DNA of 64,000 bases from Parus major (lineage: Eukaryota; Chordata; Aves; Passeriformes; Paridae). Below, in pieces: positions 9,660 through 38,199 of the stretch (positions are counted from its first letter, which is position 1; the number at the start of each line of letters is the position of its first letter). A program made the translations under genes and the position numbers. Under the pieces are notes generated by a model. It was given only the letters and a program-made list of their open reading frames with translations, had not been told where the DNA came from and did no database searches. The stretch lies in contig NC_031782.1 of assembly GCF_001522545.3 (NCBI RefSeq), forward strand, positions 16,210,713-16,274,712. Reading direction: 5' to 3'.

Positions 9660-10709
9660 CCACATCAGTTCTACTATTATTTATTTTTTTAAATATTTTT
9701 GAAAAAATATAATTTTTTTACAATATTTTCAACTTAAACACTATTCACACTGAACACGTATGGCAGCTTAACCTACCCAAATATGAAGTTTAAGAAGCCA
9801 AAACTGTTCTAGCTTTATTAAAAGAAAAAAAAAAACCAAAAAACCAAAAAAACCCCAAAAAGTCGTTGTGCTGTAGACTATTGTGTAGTGATGATTAAAC
9901 AAAGCAAGGGAAAAGCACCACTCAAATCACTAATGCTGGGGATTGCCTGGTTAAATCCAGCTGTGGGAAGTCGGGATGCTAAGGGTTCCATAGGCAGTGC
10001 TATGTAGGGTGCCTGTTCCTGGCAGGAACTGAGATGGATCTCACACCTCCCTGGAGAGCACGGGAAGGGAAGGTTTCTAACGTGATCACACACTGCAAAG
10101 GACAGGGAACTGCTTCCTCCCAATTGCCTGGATGTTAGTTCAGGAGCTGAGATCTACGACTCTGTACAGGTCTGTGAGATTCGGGTTAAGCTCACGCTGC
10201 TTCCCAGGATCATGATGTTTTGCAAGGGGGGAAATTAACGTTAGTAACAACACTGATACCTCAAAGGAAAGTTAGCTAATTTGCATAACAATCAGATCTC
10301 CTCACTTTCACTTGGAAGTTAAGGCATTATCAGGTGCAAGCTAGCACCAGTTAACACATCTTTAGTTAAAAACAGACCATTCACCGCAAATTCCAAGTCC
10401 TGTTTAAAAAGTCAGAGTCTGCAGAAGGTTTTATTAACGTGGTACTTTGTCTCAACTTGACTGGTGCTTCTTACCTCACTGCCTCCTTCGCACAGAGCCA
10501 GGGCCCAATTATGTTTCCATTAAACTTTTGACAGGTTTACTTAATAACAGTCTCAGCACTTTTATTGAGCATGCAAGACTAACAAAACTTTGGCAATGCA
10601 TAAGTGTAACACAGTGACAAGAAGAGAGAGCTTTTACAATTAAATCTTCTAATACTGGCTTCACAGTGTGGAAATTGTGCTACATCCACCAAAAGAGGGC
10701 CCAGTCTAC
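9660..10709 (-). other. PAIP2: 3' UTR of PAIP2 with AU-rich end
   Basis: About 1.05 kb of non-coding sequence follows the PAIP2 stop. On the minus strand, AATAAA occurs at 9814-9819 and again at 9680-9685, embedded in AU-rich sequence with several AUUUA-like stretches (about 9670-9745). GC content falls sharply here compared with the region to the left. Either signal could define the end. Confidence 0.6.
9680..9685 (-). terminator. PAIP2: Distal polyadenylation signal of PAIP2
   Basis: AATAAA on the minus strand about 1.03 kb after the stop; a second candidate lies at 9814-9819. Confidence 0.45.
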
Positions 10710-13700
10710 TCAAATGTTTAAGTACTTCACCCCAGGAACAAACTCCTTTGCGTTTGGATTCAGATTACTCTTGACCTGAGGAAGGGAAGAACAGAAATTG
10801 AGGTGAATCATTATTTTCAGCTTCTATTTTCAAGCTGAAGACAATTAGAGGCAAAGGTTTATGGATTTAGAGTAACAATCAGGTATACAATAGGCTTCCT
10901 ACACTTAGCAGCAGTCTATAATCCCCAGAAAAGCCCATTCCCCTGTGCTACTCCCTGAGTTATCCAACCTTCCTTAGCTCCACCTGAATTTTCAGCTGGA
11001 TGAGGGCTCAGGGAGTAAGCAGCAAACCACAGGCATGCACCGACCACAGCAGCTCCCCTCATGCTGAAATAGCCTTTTCTCAAGTTGAGCTGCTCAAATG
11101 TGCCACGAGGTTTCTAAATTTTGCTTATTTAAGCAAGAGGTGACTTGTTCCAGGAACTTCAGCAACTTCTGGGAATTTTGTGTGTATGAGCATTGTATTG
11201 ATTTTTTACATGTCTCTGTGACTCTCCTGTCCTCCCCCTTGGCAAGCTGCTGCTGCTCCATGTCCTGCAGTTCGAGGTGGGCACCAGCACCTTCAAAAGG
11301 AGCTCTTTATCACAAAGAGATGGAGACTTAGGCTTTGCTCATCTTCATTGAGGCTGAAACTGCTGCCTGCAGCTACTTCAGCTTGGAGAAGTCAGGGTCT
11401 GCATCTGAATCTCAGAGCAGTTGTGTGACAGGATGGTGTGGGGTCTGTGCTCTGTACAAGGAGCTTTGGATTCTGTGAGGGAAAACAAGCACACGCTGCC
11501 CTCTCCTTTAAGCTGAGCTGTGCACAGAAGTCAGACGGCAAAAAGAGGGAAATAATCACAGTTTGGCTGCTTCCCCCTTCCCTAGAATTGCTACAGGGAT
11601 CTGCTGTGGTTCTCCCAATGCCAACCAGACTCTGGGACAGGGCTCAGAGCAGCCCAACGTGTCAGTGCTGGCAGATACCCAGTGACCCTTTCCCAGCCCC
11701 AGCTCCACTCAGTGCCCTTCTTTCCTAACATCCCACCCACTCCTGGAGCTGTGCCATGGGCTGGGAAAGGCTCCACATGGGTATGAAGAAAGCCACCAAA
11801 CAGGTCACATCCCATGAGGACACATCCTTCCCACTTACCCTGCACAGCCAGGCAGGGTTTAACAGGCTCCTTCCTGCTGGAAAGGACTTTCTCTTACCAC
11901 AAGCAGCCTTGCACAAAGACCTGAGCTTTAGGGATAAGATGAGAAGCTGAGCTTACCACCAGATCCTCCAGCGACGAGCTGTCACTGATAACAAGGTCAT
12001 TGAACTGGTCCTGGATTTGATCCATTGTTTGTGGGAGATCACGGGCTGGAATAAACCATTCATGCTCCTCCTCCTCTTCCAGCATCTCTTGGAAACAGCG
12101 CTCGATAAATTCTTCTTCCCACAACTCCTCTTCGATCTGTGCAATGAAAAGAAACTGCTTCAGCAACAAATCTACCATGAGCTCATGGGGGTTTTTATTG
12201 CCAGGTCTGTGCACCCTGGAAGCTGGAAGGACATCTTTGTCCCAGGGATTGGGGCTGCAGCTGAAAGGGAGAGGCAGGAGAACCACCCCCCCAGCCCCAG
12301 CTGTTTTGTTTGCAGCTTGTTATGACCTAAAGGAGAAGGAAAATGTAGGTCCCAAGCAAAAATTTCAGCTGTACCAACTAGTCTGGACTGAGCTTGCTGC
12401 AAGTATGAGGAAGGGAGCTGTGCCAACACACAGAGCCAGGAAACACTCCCCAGGAAAGTGTCCTGGGGAAAAAATAACCCCTGCCTGTCACCTGGAACAA
12501 GCAGCTCTCCTTGCTGTGGGTGTGTGCTCACCCACTGTGCTCTCCTTGGGAACCCCACCTGATCCCAGCAGCTGTCAGGAATGCAGCCCTGCTGTCCCGG
12601 GAGCAGGACAAACCAACCCATGCAGAACTGACACACAGTGCAGAGATTAAAGCAGTTTTCCTTGGTTGCTCAGTAAACGAGCTCTGGAGGGAGCTCATCC
12701 TACAAATTTTCCATGTCCTGTATCAGAGTGTTTAAGAGTGGAAAGCAGGGAAACAGAAGCTGGTGTGAAGGACTTGCCCAGACACAAGGGAATGGAAAAA
12801 TGATTCAGGACAGATTTAGAAGTTCACTCAGTGGAAGCTCAAACAAGTTTTCCTATCTATCCTTCCCTCTGAAATCAAACACCTCCTCAATCCCGGAGTG
12901 GAACTTCAGTTACCACAAACACCAAACCAAAAACATTAACAGCAGATTATCGGGACTGCTGTGCAATCTGGGTCCTTGCCCTTGGGGCAAACACACCCAC
13001 GAGCTCACCTGGTGCTCTGGGGAACAGGGACTCATCCCCACGTGCTCCGAGGCACCGCCCAGGCACTCCAGAGGCAGGGAAGGCTGGCTCAGTGATTCCC
13101 CAGAGCAGCACTCCAGCCTGGGTGGCACCTGCAGGAGGCACTGCCTCCCTCCTGCTGTGGGCACACAGCCACAGGCTCCTGTTACACGGGGCTTGCTCAG
13201 CTCCGGGGGCCTGGTTACAGGCCTGTACCCCTACAGCTGCCTCCATGGCAGCTCCAGTACTACGAAATAACATTTAATTCCCCAAATAGCTGGAAATTAA
13301 GATTGTCTGGTTTTATTTCCCAGCTCCAGTTTAACTTGCTCAGGCTCCCAGAGGGCTGTGTTTGCAGCAGCAGGTGACCAGGCTGCCCCAAGTGTTTGTC
13401 CATCTGACCCTTCTCCCCTCACACTCCACCTTTCCTCTGCTCTGACAATGGAATCTGTGCCTGAAAAATCACGGCACAACTCAGCTCCTTCCCAGAGAAC
13501 TGCACCCCCTGTATGCTGTGGGACAGTTCCCAGGGGGAAAAAGCCACCAAACAGGAAGCAATGCATGAGAGAAGAGAGAACGGAGTTTTTGTGAGCAAAC
13601 CTGAGTGAATGAGCTCAGTGCTGCTGGCACCTGAGGATGCCATGCTGGTGCCTCAGCACCCAGCACAGCCACAGCTGCTGGGGCACAGGAAGCAGCTGTG

Positions 13701-14414
13701 GAGAGCACAGAGTGAGCTGGGAATGGGTGTGGAAAGATGTGGGCAGTTCCCAGTCTGGGGAGCAGGAGAGAAAGGGGTGACAGAGGCAAGGTGGCAGAGG
13801 AAGGTAAGGCTTCCTTCCCTCCTGAGGGAGAAGGGAGCTGTAAGACTCAAGTATTAAAATGAGCAGCTCAGTCACCCAGTGTCCTGTGGAGCAACAGTGC
13901 TGTTCCCAAGGCAGGTGTGCACCTGGAATTCCCCAGCTCAGCACTGGGACACTCTGCATGCCTGCACACGCACACCTCCCAGGCCGGCCCTTCCCAGGTG
14001 CCACGTGCTTCTGTCAACTCTCTTTTCTGCCCTCCCTCCTCCAGAAGCAGGGAATTAATGCATGCTTTTGAATGTGCTGCACTTCCTGTTTTTTCCACCA
14101 GGACTACAGAAAATCAGCATTTACTGCCAGAGAAAGGGAGACACCTTTCTCCCCAGGATCACTCCAGAGGGCCGATCTGAAGCTTCCTCTCCTGTCAGTG
14201 GTGGACCCCAGCCCTGTCCCTTCAGCTGGGCAGTGACAAAGGACAGACAGGCCACAGAAAGCAGGGAAAGACTTGCCTGTCTGTTAAACTCCTCCTCGTT
14301 CTCCATCCACATGTACTCGGCAAAGGGGTTGTCATCCTCGTGGGAGTGCCCGTTGATGATCACATCCTCGCTGATGATGCTGGGGCTGGTACTGCTGCGA
14401 CTCGGGTCCTTCAT
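10710..14414 (-). CDS. PAIP2: Poly(A)-binding protein-interacting protein 2, 127 aa, three coding exons
   Basis: Minus-strand coding exons run 14414-14277, 12136-11957 and 10775-10710, giving 384 bases and 127 residues, the same length as human PAIP2. The protein binds PABPC1, displaces it from poly(A) and blocks its contact with eIF4G, repressing cap-dependent translation in the cytoplasm. The start [14 protein letters not shown] is recognisable. The acidic PAM1-like region includes [20 protein letters not shown]. The C-terminal PAM2 motif [16 protein letters not shown] binds the PABP MLLE domain. One difference from the human tail is LNI for GNI. The first coding exon starts at about 14436 with 22 bases of 5' UTR. 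Intron 2 begins with GC instead of GT (AACAGACAG then GCAAGT), and homology fixes this junction. The gene lies in tandem behind MATR3. Confidence 0.97.
14275..14276 (-). other. PAIP2: Non-canonical GC splice donor of PAIP2
   Basis: On the minus strand the exon ends CAG and the intron starts GCAAGT, an otherwise perfect match to the U1 consensus. The next exon starts after TTGCACAG at 12136. Using the nearest GT instead would break the conserved NRQ-IEEEL junction. Confidence 0.85.
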
Positions 14415-14436
14415 GGCTGCCACTCCGATCCCAAAC

Positions 14437-17400
14437 CTGCAACTGAGCACAGCAGCAATTCAGCACCTGCACAGTCCTCACTCCCTGCCTCTGCACAAGG
14501 CCAGCCCGAGGGAAGGGAGGCTGCAGCCGCCTTTGGAGGCTCCAGGCAGCCCTGCCCCGAGTGCAGCAGAGCTCTGAGACCCCAGCAAGGAGCGGCATCA
14601 CAAGCACCGTTCCCATTGTGTGTGGATTCCAGGGACAAACCAATTTCCCAAACTGAACCTCACCAAAGCCAAGTACCACGGCCAATGAAAAGTGACAGGA
14701 AAAAACAGGAAGCGCACGTACTTGCCAGTAGGAAATATTTAAACATTCAAAAGGAGAATTTGTTTTCCAAAGCACTTTCAAGTGTTGTGTGTGATGGCAC
14801 GAGCCAGGTTTCACAGCCCTTTCCCACTGGGAAACCTTGCAGGGAGCAGAAACTATGAGGAACTGACCCTGCACAGGGCCACCTGGAAATCTGTGTGTTC
14901 TGAGCTGACACAACAGTGCTGCCCTTCCTCTACCATGCCCAAACACACAGATCAACATCAGAAAAGCTTAGTATTTGTTGGATACTAATACTGGTAGTAT
15001 CAATTTTCTTTAAACAGTATGCAAAGTGAGGCAACGTCTTAAAAAAAATGACCTAAAAAAGACCTGACCAAAAAAATCCATGACTCAAGTCAAATTTGAA
15101 TGTTTTTCTCATGTTAAAATTCACAATGAAAGTTGTGGCAGGGAGTGAAAATATTTTAATTTTATTATCAAAACAATACTTTAGCCTGTTGCCTGCATAT
15201 CAAAGAGTGGCTTCTTCAGAGAGGAGGGTATCAAAATACAACCTCGTTGTTATTAGAGTACAAGGGCTTATCACCCAGAACCTCCCATTTTCTCTTTGCA
15301 TTCCAGTTGGTGCTGTTATCTAGGGAATTGATGCAACTTTTGGTTCCAAACTCTTGATAATAGCAGCTAAAAGCCTGCCACATCCAAGTGACCAATTAAG
15401 AGAAGCACAAAGAAGAAGGAACCTGCCTGGCTCGCTCTGTTCCAGGTTTTTCAATCAAAGGCAAAGCCCAGCACGGAAGTCACTGCAGCTCCCTGGGAAG
15501 TGCCACAAATGAGAGCAGATCCCGTGTATTCCACTGAGAGAAAACAGGTTCTTTTTGATGTTCTTTCAAAACAAACTTGCTGAGGATTACTGGCAGCATT
15601 TACATAAAACAGGAAAGGCCGTTGCATTTAACACCCCAATTCAAGCTTGAAATTGCTTTAAGCCTCTTCAGCTGTTCCCAAGCCAACGCATGGGATGGAG
15701 TACAGGAAATAAAGCCTAAAAAATATAATTTCTTTCCACCCCCCCCCCCTTCCCTTTTTACTGGCATGTGTTTTCACCTTTTTTGTGGAGCTAATCTTGG
15801 TATTACTATTTTCCTGAAAGTAACTGCCTCAGCAGTGAGAAACTCAGGCAGCTTCTACACAAAGGTGACTGTACCCAGACAAGTCCAGAATGGTAAAAAT
15901 AATTAAAAAAAAACAACCCAAACCAAACAAACCAACCCTACTTGTTTGTGCAAAAGCTTGAAAGGTTAATTTGTTGACTCATGGGCCAGCTTTCCCATTT
16001 CTGAAGTTCCCACTGGACAGGAGCTCCAGCTTTAGGAGGGAGAGAAGTCCAGCTTGCACCAAACCAGCTTTGTCCACCACTGCCCAAGGATGATCTTCAA
16101 GAAGGACCCAGGCTCAGCCTGAATAATTGAATATTATCTGATGAAGCCCTCAGTCCATTCATGCCTTTCCCACATGTGGGAAACATGCCCACACTCACTT
16201 ATCCTGCAGGAACACTGAGGAAGCCCCACTCGCAGCACCCCTGATTTAATTTTCTGCAGCTTCCAACAGAACAAATAAACCTTCCACGAGAAATAAACCT
16301 TCCCTTTTCTCCACTTCCAAGACACAGACCAGGTTTCTGTGCTCACGTGTGGGGACAAGCTCAGTCTCGTTTCACCAGTACTGGGTACAACCTTTTCAGG
16401 GAATTCTGAGGGGGAGAGCCAAATGCCACTTGAGTCTTGCAAGAAGTCCCAATCTAAGCAGGCTGCTGCAGGAAACAAGCCCCAGTGCCAGGCTACACTA
16501 TTGCTGGGAATAAAAATAACCCATTTTCCATCCGGGAGTAGGTGGGAAGCAGAGGAGCTCAAAGCTCCTCACTCTAGAAGAGGAAACATTGGCAGTGCTG
16601 AGGAACAGAAATCAGGGAGAATTCTGCCATGGTGACACACTGTGAGGCTCTGACCCTTGCAAGTCCCTCTGGGATTCTGGTGGGGAGTGGGGGTGGTGGA
16701 GCAAGCACACTGCAAGCACACAAGGAAAGACACTAATAAAAACCAGGATTTTTATCGTAGGAATGAAGACAGAAATTAAAACCCCTGTAACAACAGGCTT
16801 TAAGCTAACCCCCAGTTGTTTTCTGTATGCAGTGTGGAGCTTGTAGTCAGAACATCACTAAGGCCCATTAATTCACCCATTTCCCTGAATTTTGCTGCAG
16901 TTACAGCCATGAAGAGCCCTTGACCGACCATCATTAAAATTCAGAGCTTTGTGACTGAAGAGTCTGCATTTAAAACCCAGTCACGAAAGAAGATTATCCA
17001 CTGCCTTCTCCGGAGGTGAGGTCAGGCCTAATTCCATGCAGCAACCTCAGGTCCTTACCCGGCACAGGAACAAAAAAGAGAACAATTAGGTAAAAAAATG
17101 ACGATGTTTGCTTTAAGGATCCAAAACCAACACGTGATGGTTTTAGCAGCAGCTGAAGATTAAGGGAAGGTGTTTCAAAGCAGCTCGGGCAGGAGTCAGT
17201 GACTTGTTTATCACCCGGTGATTCCTCCTGCGAGTCGGCAGCGCCGGCCCAGCTCCTCCTTATCTATCGAGATTAGCACACGGCTCTTATCAACGGAGCT
17301 GATTATAACCGTCTAATAATTATACTCGCCTAATAAACAGATTTCTTAATCAAATTCACGCGGGACGCCAGCGCTATCTGATCTAAACGCTTCCAAGTGC

Positions 17401-17832
17401 TGCGCTGGAGGTTACCGACCGGAGCCGCCTCCCCCGCGCGGGGCTCAGCCGGGGGTTGTGGGAGCAGCGCCCCGGCGGGGACGGGGCCCCTCGGCGGGCG
17501 GCCGGACCCGCTCCGGGGCCGTGTTTCGGTAACAGCGGAGCCGCGGCCGGGCGCGGGCACCGCGAGCCGGTGTTGTCGGTAACCGCGGGCCTCGCCGCCC
17601 CCGGCCCCGCGCGGGCGGTAACGCCGCGGGGCCGCCTCCCCCCGCCCCCGCTTTGTTCGGCACCAGCCGCCCCCGCAGGCCCCGGATGGCGCCGCAGACA
17701 ATACCGAGGGGCGGCCCCGCCGCGGGGGGTGGAGGCCGCGGCCCGGCGCCGCCTCAGGGGAGGGGGCGGCGCCCTCGAGCCCCCCGCGGCGGTGCCGGCG
17801 GTTCTGTGCCCGGGATTGACCCCGCCTCTCAC
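14437..17832 (-). other. PAIP2: PAIP2 intron 1
   Basis: About 3.4 kb between the probable non-coding first exon and the first coding exon. It contains an A/C-rich simple stretch near 15900-15940 and a C-run near 15740. I see no convincing exon or RNA gene inside it. Confidence 0.6.
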
Positions 17833-17955
17833 CTGCGGTGCGCAGAGGAGCCGCCGCTCCGCCGTGACCCGCCCGGACCCCACCGGACCCACCGGCCCCG
17901 CTCCGCTCCGCCCGGTCCGCACTCGGCCCGGCCCGCCCCGCTCCGCCACACACCG
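17833..17955 (-). other. PAIP2: Probable non-coding first exon of PAIP2 (5' end approximate)
   Basis: The 3' boundary rests on a strong minus-strand donor, GCGCACCGCAG then GTGAGAGG, at 17833/17832. The 5' end is a guess from the position of the CRE. It would splice to the acceptor TTGCAG at 14437. Confidence 0.55.
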
Positions 17956-17962
17956 CCGGACC

Positions 17963-17970
17963 TGACGTCA
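17963..17970. promoter_or_regulatory. CRE palindrome TGACGTCA
   Basis: Perfect eight-base CREB/ATF palindrome followed directly by an ETS-type CTTCCG, close to the likely PAIP2 start site. Confidence 0.7.
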
Positions 17971-18054
17971 CTTCCGTCAAGGCCGGGCCCCGCCTCCTCT
18001 CCCCCGGAAGCGGCGGCAGCAGGCGCGCGCCAGGCCGCAGCACCGGCGGGGGGG

Positions 18055-18183
18055 CGGCGCGCTGCACGCCGGGACGTGTAGTTTTTCCCGCCTCCCGGCG
18101 CGCAGCATGCCGGGAGCTGTAGTCTCGCACGGCACCTGGCGGCCATTTCGCGCGGCGGCGCGCTGCACGCCGGGAAGCGCAGT
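18055..18183 (-). promoter_or_regulatory. Three ZNF143/THAP11-like modules
   Basis: Three 28-base copies (18055-18082, 18096-18123, 18156-18183) share the frame CGGCGCGC-GCA-GCCGGGA. Copies 1 and 2 end in GTAGT and copy 3 in GCAGT. On the minus strand copy 2 reads ACTACAGCTCCCGGCATGC, close to the ZNF143 consensus ACTACAATTCCCAGCATGC. Copy starts are 41 and 60 bases apart. Confidence 0.75.
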
Positions 18184-18194
18184 CCGGCGGGGCG

Positions 18195-18206
18195 GCCGCC
18201 ATCTTG
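18195..18206 (-). promoter_or_regulatory. YY1 site CAAGATGGCGGC
   Basis: Perfect match to the promoter YY1 consensus on the minus strand. In many TATA-less promoters this element sits just downstream of the transcription start, so PAIP2 may also start near 18210-18220. Confidence 0.65.
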
Positions 18207-18789
18207 TGGCACCGGCGGGGAGGGGACGGGGGCTGAACACCCCCACGGCTCACAGAGGGGGCTGCGAACACTCCCCGTTACCGGGCACCCACCCCCGGGG
18301 CTCCCCCAGCCTCCCTCAGGACAGCGGCTGAGCCGGGAGGCGCAGCTCCCTCGCCTCACTGTGGGAGGGGATAATGGAACCGAGGGAACAACACTCCCCC
18401 CTTCACTAACTGGTGTTTCTGCGCGGTGCTCGTGCGTTTTTTAAGGCTCCTCTCAGGAAATGGGACATAATAAATAGTCTTTTCTAGTACATGCCGAGGC
18501 TTCAGCCGGATTTACAAAACGGGTTGAAAAAAGCCATTTTTATTCTCTTTGCTCCTCCTCTCCCCTTTGCTCAGGGGAAGGTGGGAACGGCTCTCCTGCC
18601 CACAGCCAAGCTGTGCCCATCGTGCCCATTCACATCACAGAGGCACAGAAACCAGACACGGAACGAGTTCAAGCCCTTTGATCCATCCAAGGAACAAAAC
18701 GTGGAGCCACAAACCCTCCTTGGCCCGGCTGCCCCAGCTGCAGACACCAATGGCACACAAGCAGCTGGAAATGAAAAGGCCCAAGTGTG

Positions 18790-21520
18790 TGTTAGTTTAT
18801 ACTGATTTTATTAGTCACCATTACTGGCTTGTTCCCAGGGCCCAAGGGTTTCCTCAGAGTACATCAAACACTGCAAAATAGCCCTGACAAACATCATCCT
18901 TAAAAAAAACAACTGTGCTCTTGCTACTCTTATTTCTACAATTTCCAACTCCACAAATCCAGCAGGATGTGGTTTTCTCATCACTAAGAGCCTTCTCTTT
19001 CCATTTACTCCCACAGCAATGGGACAGCAGGCTCCAGGTTACTCCTTGCAGCTGACATGAATGCCTGAAGCGCAGAGCCCAGAATTTCACACTCACCCTT
19101 GTGCTCTGGGATTTCCCTCACCCTTCACACTGCAGTTATTCCCAAATAAGCAGCCCATGACACCATGGTGCGTGTGTGGAATCTGTCCTCAAGATCAGGT
19201 TTTTCTGGCACCTTTCCTCACAAATTACCCAAAGCACTCTATTCTCCCCAACCTCTGCATGGGAACTGAAGACACTTGGCAGCAGCAGTGGGTTTGATTT
19301 AATTTCTGATGTGTAAAAACATCCTTACACTTACACTCACTCACACCTGGGAATGCTTTTTGTTTAAACACTAAACATTTTGTTTACCTGTACACAGGTC
19401 AGCACTCACACAAGGTACAAGGTCAGCACAGCTATTATATAACAAAAGGCTACTTTCAAAATGGAACGTAGTATTTCAATACATTAATCTTAAACACACG
19501 TTGTAAGGAAACTTGAAAGACCTTTGAAATAAATCATCTGCCACCCTCAGAGAGAAGGGGTGCCTGGTCTGCAGCCAAGGCAGAGGCACTGAACAGCCTC
19601 TCGGTGACAGATGAGTGACAAATGCCACCCTAACCGGGGCTCCAGGCCCATCCTTATAACTTAGTTCTGCTCTAAGTCAGGGCTTGCAACCAGGGTTGCT
19701 GGTGCCTGTGATTTCTTTCAGGGGCCTCAGAAAGCTTTAAGATTCTATCAGTGCCTGAATTTTAATCCATTTCCTACAAACCCAAACAGCACTTTGCATA
19801 CTAATGAGTGTCACGTACCGAGCAGTAACTTCTCTCTGTACAGGATGAGTCAGTGCACGGTAAGACTTCAATTTGGATGTGCTAATTCAACAAACCCCAG
19901 GCTGGAGCTGCTGCTCAGCACTTCTCCCCTCTCCAGGGGCCCTGCAGAACCTGCTGCTCTGGAGGTGGCTCAAGCTCCGTGAGGGACTGCACCCCCTTGG
20001 GTGATGGTGCAACACCAAGTCACAGCTGGAAAAACAAGTTCTGGACTTGCACACAACACACTGTCCTGTGTCTGCTGGGTGTGTCTGCTTAACAAACGAC
20101 ATTGTAACTTCATCAACACTCAGCCTCCAGCATCCCAAACCCCTTCCAAGCCCCAAATCCTCACTAGTGGAGGCTCAGGCAGGAAGAACTGGCCCCAGTC
20201 TGTTTTATCTGCATGAATGGGATGTGGCTTCAGCTTTATGAGAACACTCCAAAGCTCCAGAAATAAAAGTGTCAGCAGAATATACCTACCAGGGTTTTAA
20301 CATGTGATATTTTAATTTGTTTGGAAATGCCAGAGGGTTTAGGGAAGAGAAAGAAGAGTTATGCAGGAAGCTGCTGAAGCACAGGTGTTAAAAACATGCA
20401 CATTTTAAAAAGAGAGCTGGAGTGTTGCTGTGGCGACGTGACACAGGATAAAGAGTTCAGCAGACACACTGGTTAACATGCCAAACATCTATAACAAATC
20501 ACTGTGGTCTAGCTTTGTTTATTGGGAATCACTTTAGTAACCTGAAGTCACAAATAAGCAGTAAATAACAAAAACTACAGATAAACACAGGTTACACATG
20601 CAAATCCTGTTCACATCTCACATGTGCAGGTACATTAAGAGCACAGTTCTAAAGAGTCTTGACAAAACCAGGTTTTAACAAAAAAATGGTGTTAAAATGC
20701 AGGTATGAAAACTTCCATGTGAAGAATATAAAGATACCTCTGTCCCTTTCAGGACTCCAATGCTGCTTTTGAGATACCAGAGATGTACGACAGCGACGAG
20801 ATTCAAGTAAAAGCAGGAAGAGCTCAAGGAAATAATACTGGTCAGAGAATGGGCATTTACTTCTCACTAAAAATACATGGAATAGCTGAATAGGAAAAGT
20901 CTAGCAAGAGCTTAGGAAAAAAAAAATCACAAAGTTGTAAAGCTGACTAATCACTAATTTTCCTATTTGCTATAGGTAACAGCGGTGACATTAAAAGAAA
21001 CTGCAATTCAACATTTAAAAATGCAACTTACATTTAAAGACTTTTTCAAAGTGAAATGCAATGACAGCCTTACACTCAAAATTAAATAGCTGCTAGGCTC
21101 AGACCAAAATACGGAATGTTCTAGATAAAACAAAAATACAGTATTACTTTTCTTTTTTTATTCAGAATGGAATTAAAAGACAAATTCTGAAGCTTGAAAG
21201 AAATAAATTTCATTTAAACACAGTTTTCTCCTCATAGATGAGCTTTCCACAAGGGTGCAAGATTTTTTTTTCTGTAATAGCTTGAAGTGTCAAAAATGAA
21301 AAGTTGTTGCCATTCTCACATTAAGAACAAATTGTTGTCATTAACTTAACTGCATATGCTTTTTGCTACAACATTTAACACATGAACAGACCTATAATGC
21401 CTACTGTATCTCACTAAAACAAAAAAGAATACAGTATTTCCACCTACTACTTGTACTGCTTTTAAAAAAGATCAACATTAAAAAGAAAGCCGTGTTTTCC
21501 TTACACATCCTTCCTTCTTT
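18790..21520 (-). other. MATR3: 3' UTR of MATR3
   Basis: About 2.7 kb of AT-rich non-coding sequence after the MATR3 stop. Minus-strand AATAAA signals occur at 18807-18812 (distal) and near 20518-20523 (possible proximal). The distal end is about 0.5 kb before the PAIP2 CpG island. Confidence 0.6.
18807..18812 (-). terminator. MATR3: Distal polyadenylation signal of MATR3
   Basis: AATAAA on the minus strand, the last such signal before sequence turns GC-rich towards the PAIP2 promoter. Confidence 0.5.
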
Positions 21521-38166
<16,646 letters not shown>

Positions 38167-38199
38167 CTACTTTATGGATTAAAAAAAATTCTTTTTGTT

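Larger units (their letters stand above)
17380..18310 (-). promoter_or_regulatory. PAIP2: CpG-island promoter of PAIP2
   Basis: Dense CpG sequence flanked by ordinary DNA on both sides. Minus-strand elements in order toward the gene: a YY1 site (18195-18206), three ZNF143-like modules (18055-18183), ETS-like CCGGAAG (18004-18010) and ACTTCCG, and a full CRE palindrome TGACGTCA (17963-17970). No TATA box is seen, as expected for a housekeeping gene. Transcription start is probably between about 17900 and 18200. Confidence 0.8.

Noticed and set aside
17330..18271. Open minus-strand frame of 313 residues over the PAIP2 CpG island
   Set aside because: Composition is Arg/Gly/Pro/Ala-rich as expected from GC-rich DNA, equally long frames occur on the other strand, and no domain is recognised. 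The region is better explained as a promoter.
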